From Marinicella meishanensis (GTDB lineage: Bacteria; Pseudomonadota; Gammaproteobacteria; Xanthomonadales; Marinicellaceae): DNA of 64,000 bases. Position 1 is the stretch's first letter, and each line of letters opens with the position of its first letter. The notes below the pieces were generated by a model. That model did no database searches. It was given only the letters and a program-made list of their open reading frames with translations, and was not told the DNA's origin. A program made the translations under genes and the position numbers. Shown here piece after piece: positions 18,266 to 26,959 of the stretch. The stretch is from positions 62,001 through 126,000 of the forward strand of contig NZ_JAIOUV010000001.1 in the NCBI RefSeq assembly GCF_019931145.1. The letters are read 5' to 3'.

Positions 18266-18802
18266 TCAAAACTCATGTTCACGACACAGCTGCAGCTGAC
18301 CTGTGGTCGATAAGGTCTCCTTGGTCAGTTGGCAAAGGAACTGCTTTTCATCCATCGGTTGGTGGTAACGACAGGACTGACACAAACCAAAACCCGGTTG
18401 CTCGTGGTGTTGTTGCCAGCCCTTTAATAAATTGCGGATGCCGGCCGTCAGTTGCTCATGGTTGTGGTCCACCACCACCAACTGTTCTGCCACCGCGGTC
18501 AACTGCGCACGCGCCAGCTTGGTCAAGGCCAAGCGCACAATGCGTTTGTCGCGGGTGCAGTTGCTTTTGGTCACCAAGCCCAACTGTTCCATCACTTTCA
18601 ACGTTTGCGAGATGCTGCCTTTGGTTTGGCCCAGGTATTCACTCAGGGCTTGGGCGGTGTTGGAGTAGCCATTACAGACCGACAGGTACTGCATCACTTC
18701 CAAATGCACCATTTGTAGGCCGGCTGAACTGGCTGCCTGCCGCATTTGGCTTTTGTACAAAGAGGTCAGGCGTTCCAGCCACACATTCAATTCTTGATTC
18801 AT
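18266..18802 (-). CDS. MarR-family regulator with a C-terminal four-cysteine cluster
   Basis: The product is 178 residues from the ATG at 18802. The MarR winged helix spans about 30-110 (LEVMQYLSVC...NTAQALSEYLGQTKGSISQTLKVMEQLGLVTKSNCTRDKRIVRLALTKLA). The C-terminal 40 residues carry C141-x2-C144, C157 and C173 with nearby histidines, enough to bind zinc or an Fe-S cluster or to form redox disulfides. This extension is longer than in typical MarR proteins. The gene is divergent from an AhpD-like gene, and two matching inverted sites flank the intergenic promoter, so it probably represses that gene and itself. Redox sensing is inferred from the cysteines and the neighbour's chemistry. Confidence 0.87.
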   Translation of the reverse strand: MNQELNVWLERLTSLYKSQMRQAASSAGLQMVHLEVMQYLSVCNGYSNTAQALSEYLGQTKGSISQTLKVMEQLGLVTKSNCTRDKRIVRLALTKLARAQLTAVAEQLVVVDHNHEQLTAGIRNLLKGWQQHHEQPGFGLCQSCRYHQPMDEKQFLCQLTKETLSTTGQLQLCREHEF

Positions 18803-18812
18803 GCATATATGG

Positions 18813-18883
18813 TATAGCACCTAAACTTTCTTGACAAGCCCAATTTTATCGGTATACTGCGGCATAAAGTTTAGAAACTATAC
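18813..18883 (+). promoter_or_regulatory. Sigma-70 promoter of the AhpD-like gene with two flanking MarR-type sites
   Basis: TTGACA (18831-18836) and TATACT (18853-18858) with a 16-bp spacer form a near-consensus promoter. Two inverted copies of one site flank it: TATAG-CAC-CTAAACTTT (18813-18829) and AAAGTTTAG-AAA-CTATA (18866-18882). Their symmetric placement on both sides of the promoter suggests repression by the divergent MarR protein at both ends. Confidence 0.8.
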
Positions 18884-18914
18884 TAATATTTTTTCAGTTT
18901 ACGAGGACAAAACC

Positions 18915-19460
18915 ATGAGTCACATCCCTTTATTCGATCCCGCCAAGGCCGTGGGACAACACCACCAAGACTTCAAAAACATCCAACTGGCTTTTGGCCA
19001 AGTGCCCAACATGTTCAAAGCCATCGGTCAGTCACCGGCTGCCTTGAACAGCCTGTGGACTTCGTTCGTCGCGCTGGGTCAAGGCCAGCTAGACACCCAA
19101 CTGACTGAACAGATTGCAGTGCTGGTGGCCAACTTGAACCGTTGTGAGTATTGCCTGGCTGCCCACACCCTGCTGGGCCAAAATGCCGGCCTCACGGCGA
19201 CCCAAATGGAACAAGCCCAACAGGGGCTCTCTACCGATGCCAGAACCGCTGCAGCCTTGCAGTTCGTGCAACAAATGGTGACGCAAAAAGCCCACCTCAG
19301 TGAGGCCGATGTGGCCCAGGTGAAACAAGCCGGTTTTACCGACGCTGAAGTGGCCGAACTGGTGGCCCACGTGGCCTTGAATGTGTTCACTAACTACACC
19401 AATGTCGGCTTGGCAGTGCCCACCGACTTTCCGGTTGTACCCTTCAAGTCAGCCGCCTGA
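18915..19460 (+). CDS. AhpD-like carboxymuconolactone decarboxylase family protein
   Basis: The product is 181 residues from the ATG at 18915, which has GAGGA nine bases upstream. The CMD/AhpD core motif R-C77-EYC80-LAAH84 is present with the two cysteines and the histidine that relay protons and electrons in AhpD. Following helices (EVAELVAHVALNVFTNYTN) fit the family. Such proteins act as peroxidase partners or alkylhydroperoxidase-like reductants in the cytosol. The gene is first of a likely operon with a DUF2024 protein 17 bp downstream and a further gene 28 bp after that, under a strong promoter flanked by probable MarR sites. The physiological substrate is not evident. Confidence 0.92.
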   Translation: MSHIPLFDPAKAVGQHHQDFKNIQLAFGQVPNMFKAIGQSPAALNSLWTSFVALGQGQLDTQLTEQIAVLVANLNRCEYCLAAHTLLGQNAGLTATQMEQAQQGLSTDARTAAALQFVQQMVTQKAHLSEADVAQVKQAGFTDAEVAELVAHVALNVFTNYTNVGLAVPTDFPVVPFKSAA

Positions 19461-19477
19461 AACAGGCAGGAGTTCAC

Positions 19478-19747
19478 ATGAAAATCGATGTTTACGATTC
19501 TTATGCCACCGCCCGCAATGGCCAACGAATGCACTTTGACGTGCTGGTTACCACCGACACCGCGGCCGCGCAAGCCCATCAATATGGGCAGCAATGGCTG
19601 CAGTCGATTGGAGAACCTGCCCACGGGCTGCAACAATCTCATTGTCAGTTCTGTCATACCGCTGCCGCCAATCCGGAGGTCGCCAGACACATCCAACAAC
19701 ACGGGTACTTCATCCTCCAAATGGAAGGCTGTCCAGCACCTTACTGA
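19478..19747 (+). CDS. DUF2024-family protein
   Basis: The product is 89 residues, normal for DUF2024. It starts MKIDVYDSYATARNGQRMHFDVLV, the conserved family opening (short strand, 'D.Y...', then 'MHFDV'), with AGGAG before the ATG. The middle has HCQFCHTAA, a C-x2-C-H that could bind a metal, and it ends FILQMEGCP. The function of the family is unknown. Its place between an AhpD-like gene and an uncharacterised gene under one promoter suggests a role in the same stress response. Confidence 0.85.
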   Translation: MKIDVYDSYATARNGQRMHFDVLVTTDTAAAQAHQYGQQWLQSIGEPAHGLQQSHCQFCHTAAANPEVARHIQQHGYFILQMEGCPAPY

Positions 19748-19775
19748 CCCCTCATCACCACCACAGGAGCAAACC

Positions 19776-20540
19776 ATGCAACTTAAATCACCATCCACTG
19801 GGGCTTTGATCGCCCTGACCCTATTCAGCCAAACGATTTGGCCGCACCAGGAAACCAAGCATCAGCCGTCGGCTGGTGCCGCCATCCAAGCCACTGCGGG
19901 TAACACACCCTTGGCCGCCTTTGATTTGGTGCAAGCCGAAATCACCGCCAGTGACCATTGGTTGACGTTCACCATGCAAGTCAGTGATCAGGCCGGCACT
20001 TCCAAGCCCACCCCCACCGGCAAACTGGAAGGCAGCGAGGTTTTTTCCTATGTGTGGCCCACCCAAATCAACAGTGCCGAGGTCGGTTTTGCCGCCGATC
20101 AGGGCATCTTGTCGATGGCCATCACGTCCCATCCTGATTTCGATGACACCCCTTTGTTTGATGAAAACGGTGATGGCAACCTGAACAATGACGGCACTGT
20201 GTGGCACTCTCATTGGGTGGTGTTGGTGCCCGATGAGGCTTGCGGCCCGGGAGCCCTCAAGGTGAAAGACATCCCCGCAGGGGCCCAACCGCAATTGCCC
20301 TTGACTTGGCCAGGCCTGCCGATCTTGATCGACAGCCCCGGTTACAGTCCCATTTTGACCCAACAACAAGTCAGTGTGCGGGTGCCATACAAGCAAGCCA
20401 AAGCACTCAAAGGCGTGGCCTTCGATGGCGTCACCGCTGGCCTCAGGGTCAATGAAAGCGCCCATGCCCCTTTGTTGTGTGTGGTGAATGTGTTTGATGT
20501 GGCCTCTGGCGACTTGTCTATGCCGGGTCGGGTGCGGTGA
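19776..20540 (+). CDS. Unrecognised protein with an EF-hand-like Asp loop
   Basis: The product is 254 residues from the ATG at 19776, preceded by CAGGAG. Residues 1-20 are hydrophobic enough for a signal peptide. I do not recognise the family. Visible features are a D-E-N-G-D-G-N-L-N-N-D-G stretch, which fits a calcium-binding loop of the DxDxDG kind, directly before VWHSHWVVLVPDEACGPG, a Trp/His-rich strand with a Cys. A second Cys lies near the end (LLCVVNVFD). The end TAGLRVNE...VFDVASGD suggests a beta-sandwich. It is the third gene after an AhpD-like protein and a DUF2024 protein and is probably co-transcribed; a terminator follows at 20690. Confidence 0.75.
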   Translation: MQLKSPSTGALIALTLFSQTIWPHQETKHQPSAGAAIQATAGNTPLAAFDLVQAEITASDHWLTFTMQVSDQAGTSKPTPTGKLEGSEVFSYVWPTQINSAEVGFAADQGILSMAITSHPDFDDTPLFDENGDGNLNNDGTVWHSHWVVLVPDEACGPGALKVKDIPAGAQPQLPLTWPGLPILIDSPGYSPILTQQQVSVRVPYKQAKALKGVAFDGVTAGLRVNESAHAPLLCVVNVFDVASGDLSMPGRVR

Positions 20541-20689
20541 ACCACGGCTGAAAACAATCAGCCCAATGTGTCACCAAGATGTCCGCAAATCCGTTTTGTA
20601 TCAATGGGTCAACTTTGATCATTCTGTTGTTACCCCGGTGGAGTGAGTTTCCTCTGGTTGCACCCCCTGTTTTGTGCCATTCACACAAA

Positions 20690-20722
20690 AAGCCACCCCG
20701 ATCCTTTGGGTGGCTTCCTTTT
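20690..20722. terminator. Bidirectional intrinsic terminator
   Basis: The stem AAGCCACCC (20690-20698) pairs with GGGTGGCTT (20708-20716), followed by CCTTTT on the plus strand and by a U-run from the AAAAA to the left on the minus strand. It separates the plus-strand redox cluster from the convergent beta-helix gene. Confidence 0.8.
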
Positions 20723-20741
20723 CTCACCATTGGTTGCTGTT

Positions 20742-22787
20742 TCAGTCAAAGGCCGTGATGAAAATCTCATCGGTGCAAACTTCGATCTGCGCCGGATCCA
20801 ACAACACATGAAAGGTCGCGCCGGCTGGCATGGGCGAAGTGTCTTGGTTGTAGATCAACCAACGGCCCATCGTGTTGTCAAAGCGAACCCCAACGGGCGC
20901 CGGATTAACCAAGCCGGTCTCGGCCGACTGGGTGACTTGCAGCTGGGCACAAGACCAACCATTGATCAAGGGGTTGTTCAACATCGTGGCGTAATTCATC
21001 ACCGGATCCGGGTGGATGTTGCCACTGCCAACGGTGTGCTTGAAAGCGCTGATGCTGGGATCCTGATAATACACATTGAACGTGGTGTTCAATGGCAGGG
21101 TGGCGGCATCGAGGTTTTGTACGTACCACCGATCAATGAGGTAATTGATGCCCACCGGATGGTCATTGAAGCCTGGATTGCTGCTGTCATATTTTTGCAT
21201 CACATGGACAATTTTTTCGGGTCGACCATTCAAACCCGTGCGGTCGATTTCAACAAAATTAGCGGCACCACTTTGTTGCACCTCGAAAGTGGTGAACGTT
21301 TTGGCGATGTTCAAAATGTTGAATACCGAGCCCACTTGTATGTCGAAGCCACCATAGTTATAGATCCGCCACAGGCCACTGCCGTCGATGTATTCAAGGT
21401 CGGAATTGGCGTTGTTGTAGAACCCGCTGAGACCCCCATCCAGATTGAATTGATGGGTCACGTGCAATCCAATCAAGCCCGGATAACCATCCATGCTGGC
21501 ATGACTCACGTTGGAGATGTTGTCAACCGGCCCTGCATGCACATGCTGGTGTGAGACCACCCCAAATTCATGGGCGCCGATGTCCAACATCACCACCTCA
21601 TCGCCGTTGCCATCCTTTTCCCGATACAAACCGTCCATGTCCAAATAAGGCAACAGGCTGCCGGCCAAAATCGAGGCATCGGCGGCATCAATGGCCGGTG
21701 ACAGTGGCAGCAACCGACCATAGCGGTCCAGCAGTGGATCGGTGTCCGGGGTTTCGGGCACAAAATTACTGTGAAACGAAATGTTGTGATACAGATTAAA
21801 GGAATTGCTGACCATGGCATCACCTTGCACCCAGATGCCCGTATTGAAATCCTGCATGATGTTGTTGTGGTACTCGAATGAAAAGTCAGCTGCCGCTCCG
21901 GTGTTCAGGACGCGGATGGCTTCACCCAAGTTAAATGTCTGGTTGCGGTCCATCAAGGTGTTGTTGACCATGGTCACCGCCATCGAGTCGCCGCCGTCAT
22001 TCCTGAACCGCATGGCGGTGGAAAATGAGGAGGTGGTCAACATGTTGATCAAGTTGGATTCGGCATGCACGGAGAATGTGGCGCCTGGGGCAAAATTGCC
22101 AAATTCGTTGCCATAATACCTGGAGTAGAATTTGTTGGCTTGCAACACCACTGCCATGGCGGCATTGGTTGCCGCACCGTTGTTGCCAATCGTCATCAGG
22201 CTGGTTTGGGCGTGCATGCTGTTGCCAATCAATTCAACCTGCATGTTGGCATTGGCTGCGTAGTTGGTCAAGTAGACCGTACTTTGTCCGGTGTCGGTGG
22301 CCAGTGTCCGCAAGCGGTTGTTGCTGATGTGCGCCGTGACCTCGACATCGGCATTGTTGCTGATGACAATTGGATGCCCGGAATGGTCTTTGTTGATATT
22401 GTTGTGTTTGATGCGGATCTCCAGGGCACTGTCTGCCTCGTCATCCACAATCAAATACAGGTTGCCATCGACAAAGGTCAAGCCACTGAATTCTGCCAAG
22501 CCACCAGTCAAATAAGCATCGATGCGATGACCCGCGGCAAACACCGGTCGATAGCCTTCACCGGCCATGATGGAGATGCCGGGTCCAGTCAGGCTGACGC
22601 CTTCATCAATCGGTCCATCGATGTGCAGCAGCACCCGATCACCCGGGGCTGCGGCATTGGCACACACATCCAGGCTGTCGCCACAAAGGCTGCCCGCGCC
22701 GCTCCAAATGTGGTCTGCCGCTTGTGCGGTTGTGTTGATCATCGACCAGCCCAACAGGCCGATCAGGGTAAATTTCAAGTATTTCAT
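20742..22787 (-). CDS. Secreted beta-helix protein with C-terminal repeats and IF-x-x-x-F-D tail
   Basis: The product is 681 residues with signal peptide MKYLKFTLIGLLGWSMINTTAQA. Residues about 25-400 look like a right-handed parallel beta-helix (LTFVDGNLYLIVDD, ALEIRIKHNNINKDHSGHPIVISNNADVEV, MVNNTLMDRNQ, YHNNIMQDFNTGIWVQGDA), ending in DIGAHEFG, as in choice-of-anchor proteins. Residues about 420-670 hold three or four copies of a 60-70 residue unit with a W-x-I/V-x-N then 'FNV' strand (SGLWRIYNYGGFDIQVGSVFNIL, DRWYVQNLDAATLPLNTTFNVYY, GRWLIYNQDTSPMPAGATFHVLL). I associate this unit tentatively with DUF7452. The last residues, TDEIFITAFD, are a divergent form of the window's shared tail. 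No catalytic residues are recognisable. Confidence 0.82.
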   Translation of the reverse strand: MKYLKFTLIGLLGWSMINTTAQAADHIWSGAGSLCGDSLDVCANAAAPGDRVLLHIDGPIDEGVSLTGPGISIMAGEGYRPVFAAGHRIDAYLTGGLAEFSGLTFVDGNLYLIVDDEADSALEIRIKHNNINKDHSGHPIVISNNADVEVTAHISNNRLRTLATDTGQSTVYLTNYAANANMQVELIGNSMHAQTSLMTIGNNGAATNAAMAVVLQANKFYSRYYGNEFGNFAPGATFSVHAESNLINMLTTSSFSTAMRFRNDGGDSMAVTMVNNTLMDRNQTFNLGEAIRVLNTGAAADFSFEYHNNIMQDFNTGIWVQGDAMVSNSFNLYHNISFHSNFVPETPDTDPLLDRYGRLLPLSPAIDAADASILAGSLLPYLDMDGLYREKDGNGDEVVMLDIGAHEFGVVSHQHVHAGPVDNISNVSHASMDGYPGLIGLHVTHQFNLDGGLSGFYNNANSDLEYIDGSGLWRIYNYGGFDIQVGSVFNILNIAKTFTTFEVQQSGAANFVEIDRTGLNGRPEKIVHVMQKYDSSNPGFNDHPVGINYLIDRWYVQNLDAATLPLNTTFNVYYQDPSISAFKHTVGSGNIHPDPVMNYATMLNNPLINGWSCAQLQVTQSAETGLVNPAPVGVRFDNTMGRWLIYNQDTSPMPAGATFHVLLDPAQIEVCTDEIFITAFD

Positions 22788-22885
22788 GTTTCCACCTCAG
22801 TTATTCGATACCCATGCTTAACGCAATCGGCGAAAATAAGGCGACATGATCAGTGAAGAAAATCGGACATTCAGCCGCAACCGGC

Positions 22886-25750
22886 TTAGGGTGTTCGGGG
22901 CAAGGCTTTGATTTGATCGATGACTTGCTGCTGTTGATCGACCAGCTCTGCGGCATAATCCTGAGCCTGCATCAGCTGCGCCAAAGCATCCATGTGGGTC
23001 TGCATCAGCGCGAAGTCATGGGGTTTTGATTGCAACAGAATCTCCAACAGAATGATGTGGTAACGCACGGTGATGGGATGCGCTTCGCCAAGCATCGCTT
23101 GACCCAGGCGCAATGCCCTGAGGATGTGTTCTTGCGCTGCCACGAAATCGCCCAACTCGATGTTGACCAGGGCCAACCTGGCGGCGGCTTTTCTGACCAC
23201 CGGGCTTTCGGTCTTTTCGTTGTCGATGCTGTGATGGAAGGCCAGCTTGGCTTGGGGGTAAACCGCCGCCTCTTGATAAATCACCCCTTGGGCGTACAAA
23301 ATTTCAGAAGTCATTGGATGGAACGCCGGCAAATGTTCGCGGGCCAAGGCAACGGTTGACTCGATCTCGGCAAAAGCCGCTTCGGTGTGTTTGATTTTGG
23401 CCAAAATCTCCGCATAAAGTTTTTGCGTGTACAGGGTTTGGTCGTGGTACGGGCCCAAACTGATTCGCTGCGACTCCAACACCTGTTTGGTCACTGCCAG
23501 GGCTTCAGTGAACTTTTTCTGCACCTTCAACACCGCGGCATGGTTCGATTTCAACTCCAGTGTGTCCGAATAGTTGGGTGGCAACTTGGCTTCAAAAATG
23601 GCCACCGCCTCAGCCAACAGGGCTTCTGAGCGATCCAAGTCGCGCTGCGCGTAAGCGATGGTGGCCAAATTATTCAACACATAACCGGTTTGGATGCTGT
23701 CAGCCCCAAAATGCTTGAGACTGATGGCATGGGCTTGGGTGGATTTTTCCATCGCTTGATCGATCAAACCCAGATCCTTCAGGGTGGCCGAGCTCACCCG
23801 CAAAGTCTCCAACAAATCGGGGTGGTCATCCCCCAACACCCGTCGCTGATCAATCAACAACTGCTCCAACACCGCCATGGCGTCTTCGTAAGCACCCAAT
23901 TCCAGGTGATATTCACTCAGGTCTTTCCTGATTTCAAAAAACAAACGCTGGTTGTGATCCATCGCCGAATCAGCCAACAAGCGGGTGAGGATGGCCACGC
24001 TTTGCTGGGGATTGGATTGAAAAAAGTGGATTTCTGCCAACAGTTTTTGACTCAGCACATATTCAATGCCTTGGTTGTTGGTGAAGGGCAGTTGTAAGGC
24101 CTGGTCTGCCGCCAGCAGGGCTTGATCATATTGCATTTGACGGGCCAGGAACCGGGATTTCACCCGATACATTTTGGCCAGGTCAGAGAGGCTGTCATGG
24201 GCAAAGATGTCCGGCCGCTGCAGCCAGCCCTCAAGCCGGTCAAAATTTTGTGAGTCATAGAGGAATTGCAACAAATGGGCCATTGATCGGGGTTCATTCG
24301 GCTGCAGTTGCAACGATTGCTGCAAGTGATCAATGGCCTGTTGGTAGAGTCCCAGCTTACCAAAGGCGATGCCCATGCTCTGTAACAAATCAAACTTAAT
24401 CGCTTGATCCATGCGGCGGTCTGCTTGCAACCGCAAAGCGGCCGCTTGTAACAGGTCATTGGCTGTGACGGTTGCCCCCTGGTTGACGTCGGGGTTGGTG
24501 TTTTCAAATGCATCCAACATGAACTGTTTGACCACCGCAGCTTTTTGCGCTTCGGCTTGGATTTGCTGGTTTTTATACAAGGTAACCGACAAGGCGCTGC
24601 ACAACAGCAACACCCCAGCGACCACTGCAGTGACCACCGCTGGCTTACGGATCGCATACTTCTTCAAACGGTAGCCAAACGATTGGGGCGAGGCGTTGAC
24701 TGGCTTGTTGTCGAGCCAGTGCTGCAAGTCTTCGGCAAAGGCATACATCGACGGATAACGCCGCTCCGGCTCATTCTGCAAGGCCGTTCTCAAGATGTTT
24801 TTCAGGTCCCCATCCACCCGCAAAGCCTTGAGGTGTTGGTCCACGGCCAACTCGTCATGGGCACAGGATTTGAGCAAGCGGTCTCTGGGCAATGGGGGTT
24901 GACCAACCAGCAACTCCAAGGCCACCACCGCCAAGGAAAAAACATCGGTGGTGACGCTGACTGCTTGGGCATTGATTTGTTCGGGGGAAGCGTAATTCGG
25001 GGTCAAAGCCAAAATTGTGGTTTTGTTGGCTTGAATTTTTTGGTCAATCAGTTTGGCGATACCAAAGTCGACAATTTTCAGCACCTCATTGCGATCGATC
25101 AAAATGTTGTCTGGCTTCAAATCGCGGTGAATGATCAAGTTGGCGTGTGAATATGACAGGGCTTGGGCACATTGCAAAATCAAACGCATCCGCTCGCGCA
25201 CCGTGCCACCTTGTTGTTGGCAATGGGCTGTGATCGGCATGGCCTCTTCAATCAATTCCATCACCAAAAACACATCGTGGTTTTCGGTTTGACCACCATG
25301 CAGCATGTCGACGATGTTCGGGTGGGACAAGCCAGCCAGGATTTCTTGTTCTTTGACAAATTGGTGCAACAATTCATCGGCTTCCTTACCTTGCGGGGAA
25401 AGCACTTTGATGGCCACCCATTTTTGCACGTCTTCACCCAAACGCTTGGCTTTGAACACCTGCGACATGCCGCCTTCACCCAATGGCTCCAACAACTCAT
25501 ACTCATTCAAGCGGTCACCGGCCTGATAGCGATTGCGAATGGCTTGTTGGGTGTCACTCATCAAGCGGTCTTCCAAATAGCCGCCATCCTGTTCTTCGGC
25601 TTGAATCAAGTTGATCACCGACGCTTTGACCGCGGCATCCAAATCATCCATGGCGGCCACCTGCGCCAGGGCCTCAGCGGTGGGCAGATCGGCCAATTGC
25701 AGGAAAATGTCACAGGCCTGTTGCCAAATTTTTGCTTGGTTGGGATCCAT
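22886..25750 (-). CDS. Membrane Ser/Thr protein kinase with C-terminal TPR domain
   Basis: The product is 954 residues. The kinase domain spans about 84-350: Gly loop LGEGGMSQVFKAKR, catalytic Lys in VAIKVL (K115), HRDLKPDN (D210), DFGIAK (D228) and SPEQ, all intact. A single membrane helix lies at 371-391. The remaining 550 residues are mostly TPR helices (DQAIKFDLLQSMGIAFGKLGLYQQAIDHLQQSL, YVLNNLATIAYAQRDLDRSEALLAEAVAIFEA), probably periplasmic or used for partner binding. The gene starts one base after the stop of an ECF sigma gene. Kinase-TPR proteins paired with this sigma family are frequent in Xanthomonadales-like genomes, so the kinase probably gates sigma activity; that role is inferred. 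Confidence 0.93.
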   Translation of the reverse strand: MDPNQAKIWQQACDIFLQLADLPTAEALAQVAAMDDLDAAVKASVINLIQAEEQDGGYLEDRLMSDTQQAIRNRYQAGDRLNEYELLEPLGEGGMSQVFKAKRLGEDVQKWVAIKVLSPQGKEADELLHQFVKEQEILAGLSHPNIVDMLHGGQTENHDVFLVMELIEEAMPITAHCQQQGGTVRERMRLILQCAQALSYSHANLIIHRDLKPDNILIDRNEVLKIVDFGIAKLIDQKIQANKTTILALTPNYASPEQINAQAVSVTTDVFSLAVVALELLVGQPPLPRDRLLKSCAHDELAVDQHLKALRVDGDLKNILRTALQNEPERRYPSMYAFAEDLQHWLDNKPVNASPQSFGYRLKKYAIRKPAVVTAVVAGVLLLCSALSVTLYKNQQIQAEAQKAAVVKQFMLDAFENTNPDVNQGATVTANDLLQAAALRLQADRRMDQAIKFDLLQSMGIAFGKLGLYQQAIDHLQQSLQLQPNEPRSMAHLLQFLYDSQNFDRLEGWLQRPDIFAHDSLSDLAKMYRVKSRFLARQMQYDQALLAADQALQLPFTNNQGIEYVLSQKLLAEIHFFQSNPQQSVAILTRLLADSAMDHNQRLFFEIRKDLSEYHLELGAYEDAMAVLEQLLIDQRRVLGDDHPDLLETLRVSSATLKDLGLIDQAMEKSTQAHAISLKHFGADSIQTGYVLNNLATIAYAQRDLDRSEALLAEAVAIFEAKLPPNYSDTLELKSNHAAVLKVQKKFTEALAVTKQVLESQRISLGPYHDQTLYTQKLYAEILAKIKHTEAAFAEIESTVALAREHLPAFHPMTSEILYAQGVIYQEAAVYPQAKLAFHHSIDNEKTESPVVRKAAARLALVNIELGDFVAAQEHILRALRLGQAMLGEAHPITVRYHIILLEILLQSKPHDFALMQTHMDALAQLMQAQDYAAELVDQQQQVIDQIKALPRTP

Positions 25751-25751
25751 G

Positions 25752-26363
25752 TTAGGGGTTTGAATCTGACAGTAATTCAGGTTGGTTCAGCACCGATATC
25801 AACAAAGCTTTGGCCACCTTCCAACGGCGCATCACTTGGCGTGAGCTGACTTCCAATAAGTCTCCCAGTTCTTGGAAGGTCAAGCCAAACAACACCTTCA
25901 ACTCAATCAATTGGGTGTGATTGGGATCCACCACAGACACCGCTTCCAGGGCTTTGTGGAAGTCATAAAAATCAATTTTGATGTCGTCATCGCCCACTTC
26001 TTGGGTCATCGAATAATCGGCCACCGGCACCCCGCTTTTTTGCGCTTGTTTGTGGCGCAACACGTCCAAAATGTAATGCCTCATGATCATGCCCAATGAG
26101 CGCATCAGGTGCTGTCGGTCGTTGAATTTTTTGGGCAAAGAGTGACAGAATTTTTCATAGGTTTCATGCACCAAAACAGTCGGGGTGATGGTTTTGCCGG
26201 CCGGCATTCGATAAAGGATGCCATTGGCAATTTTTTTGATGTCATCATACAGGTGGGCATACAAGGCGCTGGCCTCGCCCGGCAAGCCACCCTCCAACTT
26301 GTTGATCAGGACCGTGAGGTCCTCATCCTGAAATTTTGCCACGACAACCAAGCCCCCTTGCAT
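25752..26363 (-). CDS. ECF-type sigma factor (TIGR02999-like group)
   Basis: The product is 203 residues. The N-terminal part holds LYAHLYDDIKKIANGILYRM and the group-specific TPTVLVHETYEKFC motif of the 'ECF subfamily, kinase-linked' sigma group. Region 4 is LIELKVLFGLTFQELGDLLEVSSRQVMRRWKVAKALL. GAAGG precedes the ATG at 26363. The kinase gene begins one base after its stop, so both are co-translated. Factors of this group are usually controlled by a partner kinase rather than a ZAS anti-sigma factor. Its promoter would lie in the gap to the divergent MarR gene at 26524. Confidence 0.9.
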   Translation of the reverse strand: MQGGLVVVAKFQDEDLTVLINKLEGGLPGEASALYAHLYDDIKKIANGILYRMPAGKTITPTVLVHETYEKFCHSLPKKFNDRQHLMRSLGMIMRHYILDVLRHKQAQKSGVPVADYSMTQEVGDDDIKIDFYDFHKALEAVSVVDPNHTQLIELKVLFGLTFQELGDLLEVSSRQVMRRWKVAKALLISVLNQPELLSDSNP

Positions 26364-26463
26364 GTGAAACCTTCATTATAAAGAATCTGATCTGCAACAC
26401 CCAAACAAACCACACATTTTGTCTGGTACCCCAAGAACCAGCGCAGCCATGACTGATGGCCTG

Positions 26464-26502
26464 TTGCATCCAGGATTGACCTGGATATAATTGATATATC
26501 AA
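26464..26502 (+). promoter_or_regulatory. Promoter and palindromic operator of the MarR gene
   Basis: TTGCAT (26464-26469) and TATAAT (26486-26491) have a 16-bp spacer. The palindrome TGATATATCA (26492-26501) lies directly after the -10 box, where a bound repressor would block polymerase. A matching arrangement stands before the AraC gene near 44.5 kb. Confidence 0.65.
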
Positions 26503-26523
26503 ATAATTACCCAAACACCTGAT

Positions 26524-26949
26524 ATGGACCCACAACAAACCGTTTTTTATCGCATCGAAAAGGCCATCAAATCCTACCGCCAGTTTGCCCAGCAACAAAT
26601 TGCCGCCGTGCAATCCGGCATCACGGTGGATCAACTGTTGATCTTGGGCTTGCTGGATGCCGAGCCTGATTTGGCGCAAAAAGATTTGGCCAAAATGTTG
26701 TTCAAAGACCACGCCTCAATCACCCGCATGATTGAATTGTTGGTCAAACGCGGTCACTTGCTGCGCTCGGTCCACCCGGAGGACCGCAGGAAATTCAAGT
26801 TGGCCATCTCAACCCAAGGCCAACAAACACTGGCACAACTCAAACCCACCATTTTACGAAACCGGGCCCATGCCTTGCAGGGCATAGCGCCTGCTGAACT
26901 GCAACAACTGACCCACATATTGAACAAAATCATCAACAACTGTGACTGA
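26524..26949 (+). CDS. MarR-family transcriptional regulator
   Basis: The product is 141 residues from the ATG at 26524. The winged HTH is typical: ITVDQLLILGLLDAEPDLAQKDLAKMLFKDHASITRMIELLVKRGHLLRSVHPEDRRKFKLAISTQGQQTL, with the 'DRR' wing. It ends 10 bp before an S41 peptidase gene, so the two form an operon, and a palindrome overlaps the promoter, indicating autoregulation. The ligand is unknown. No cysteines suitable for redox sensing are present in the HTH. Confidence 0.9.
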   Translation: MDPQQTVFYRIEKAIKSYRQFAQQQIAAVQSGITVDQLLILGLLDAEPDLAQKDLAKMLFKDHASITRMIELLVKRGHLLRSVHPEDRRKFKLAISTQGQQTLAQLKPTILRNRAHALQGIAPAELQQLTHILNKIINNCD

Positions 26950-26959
26950 AGGAAATCCC

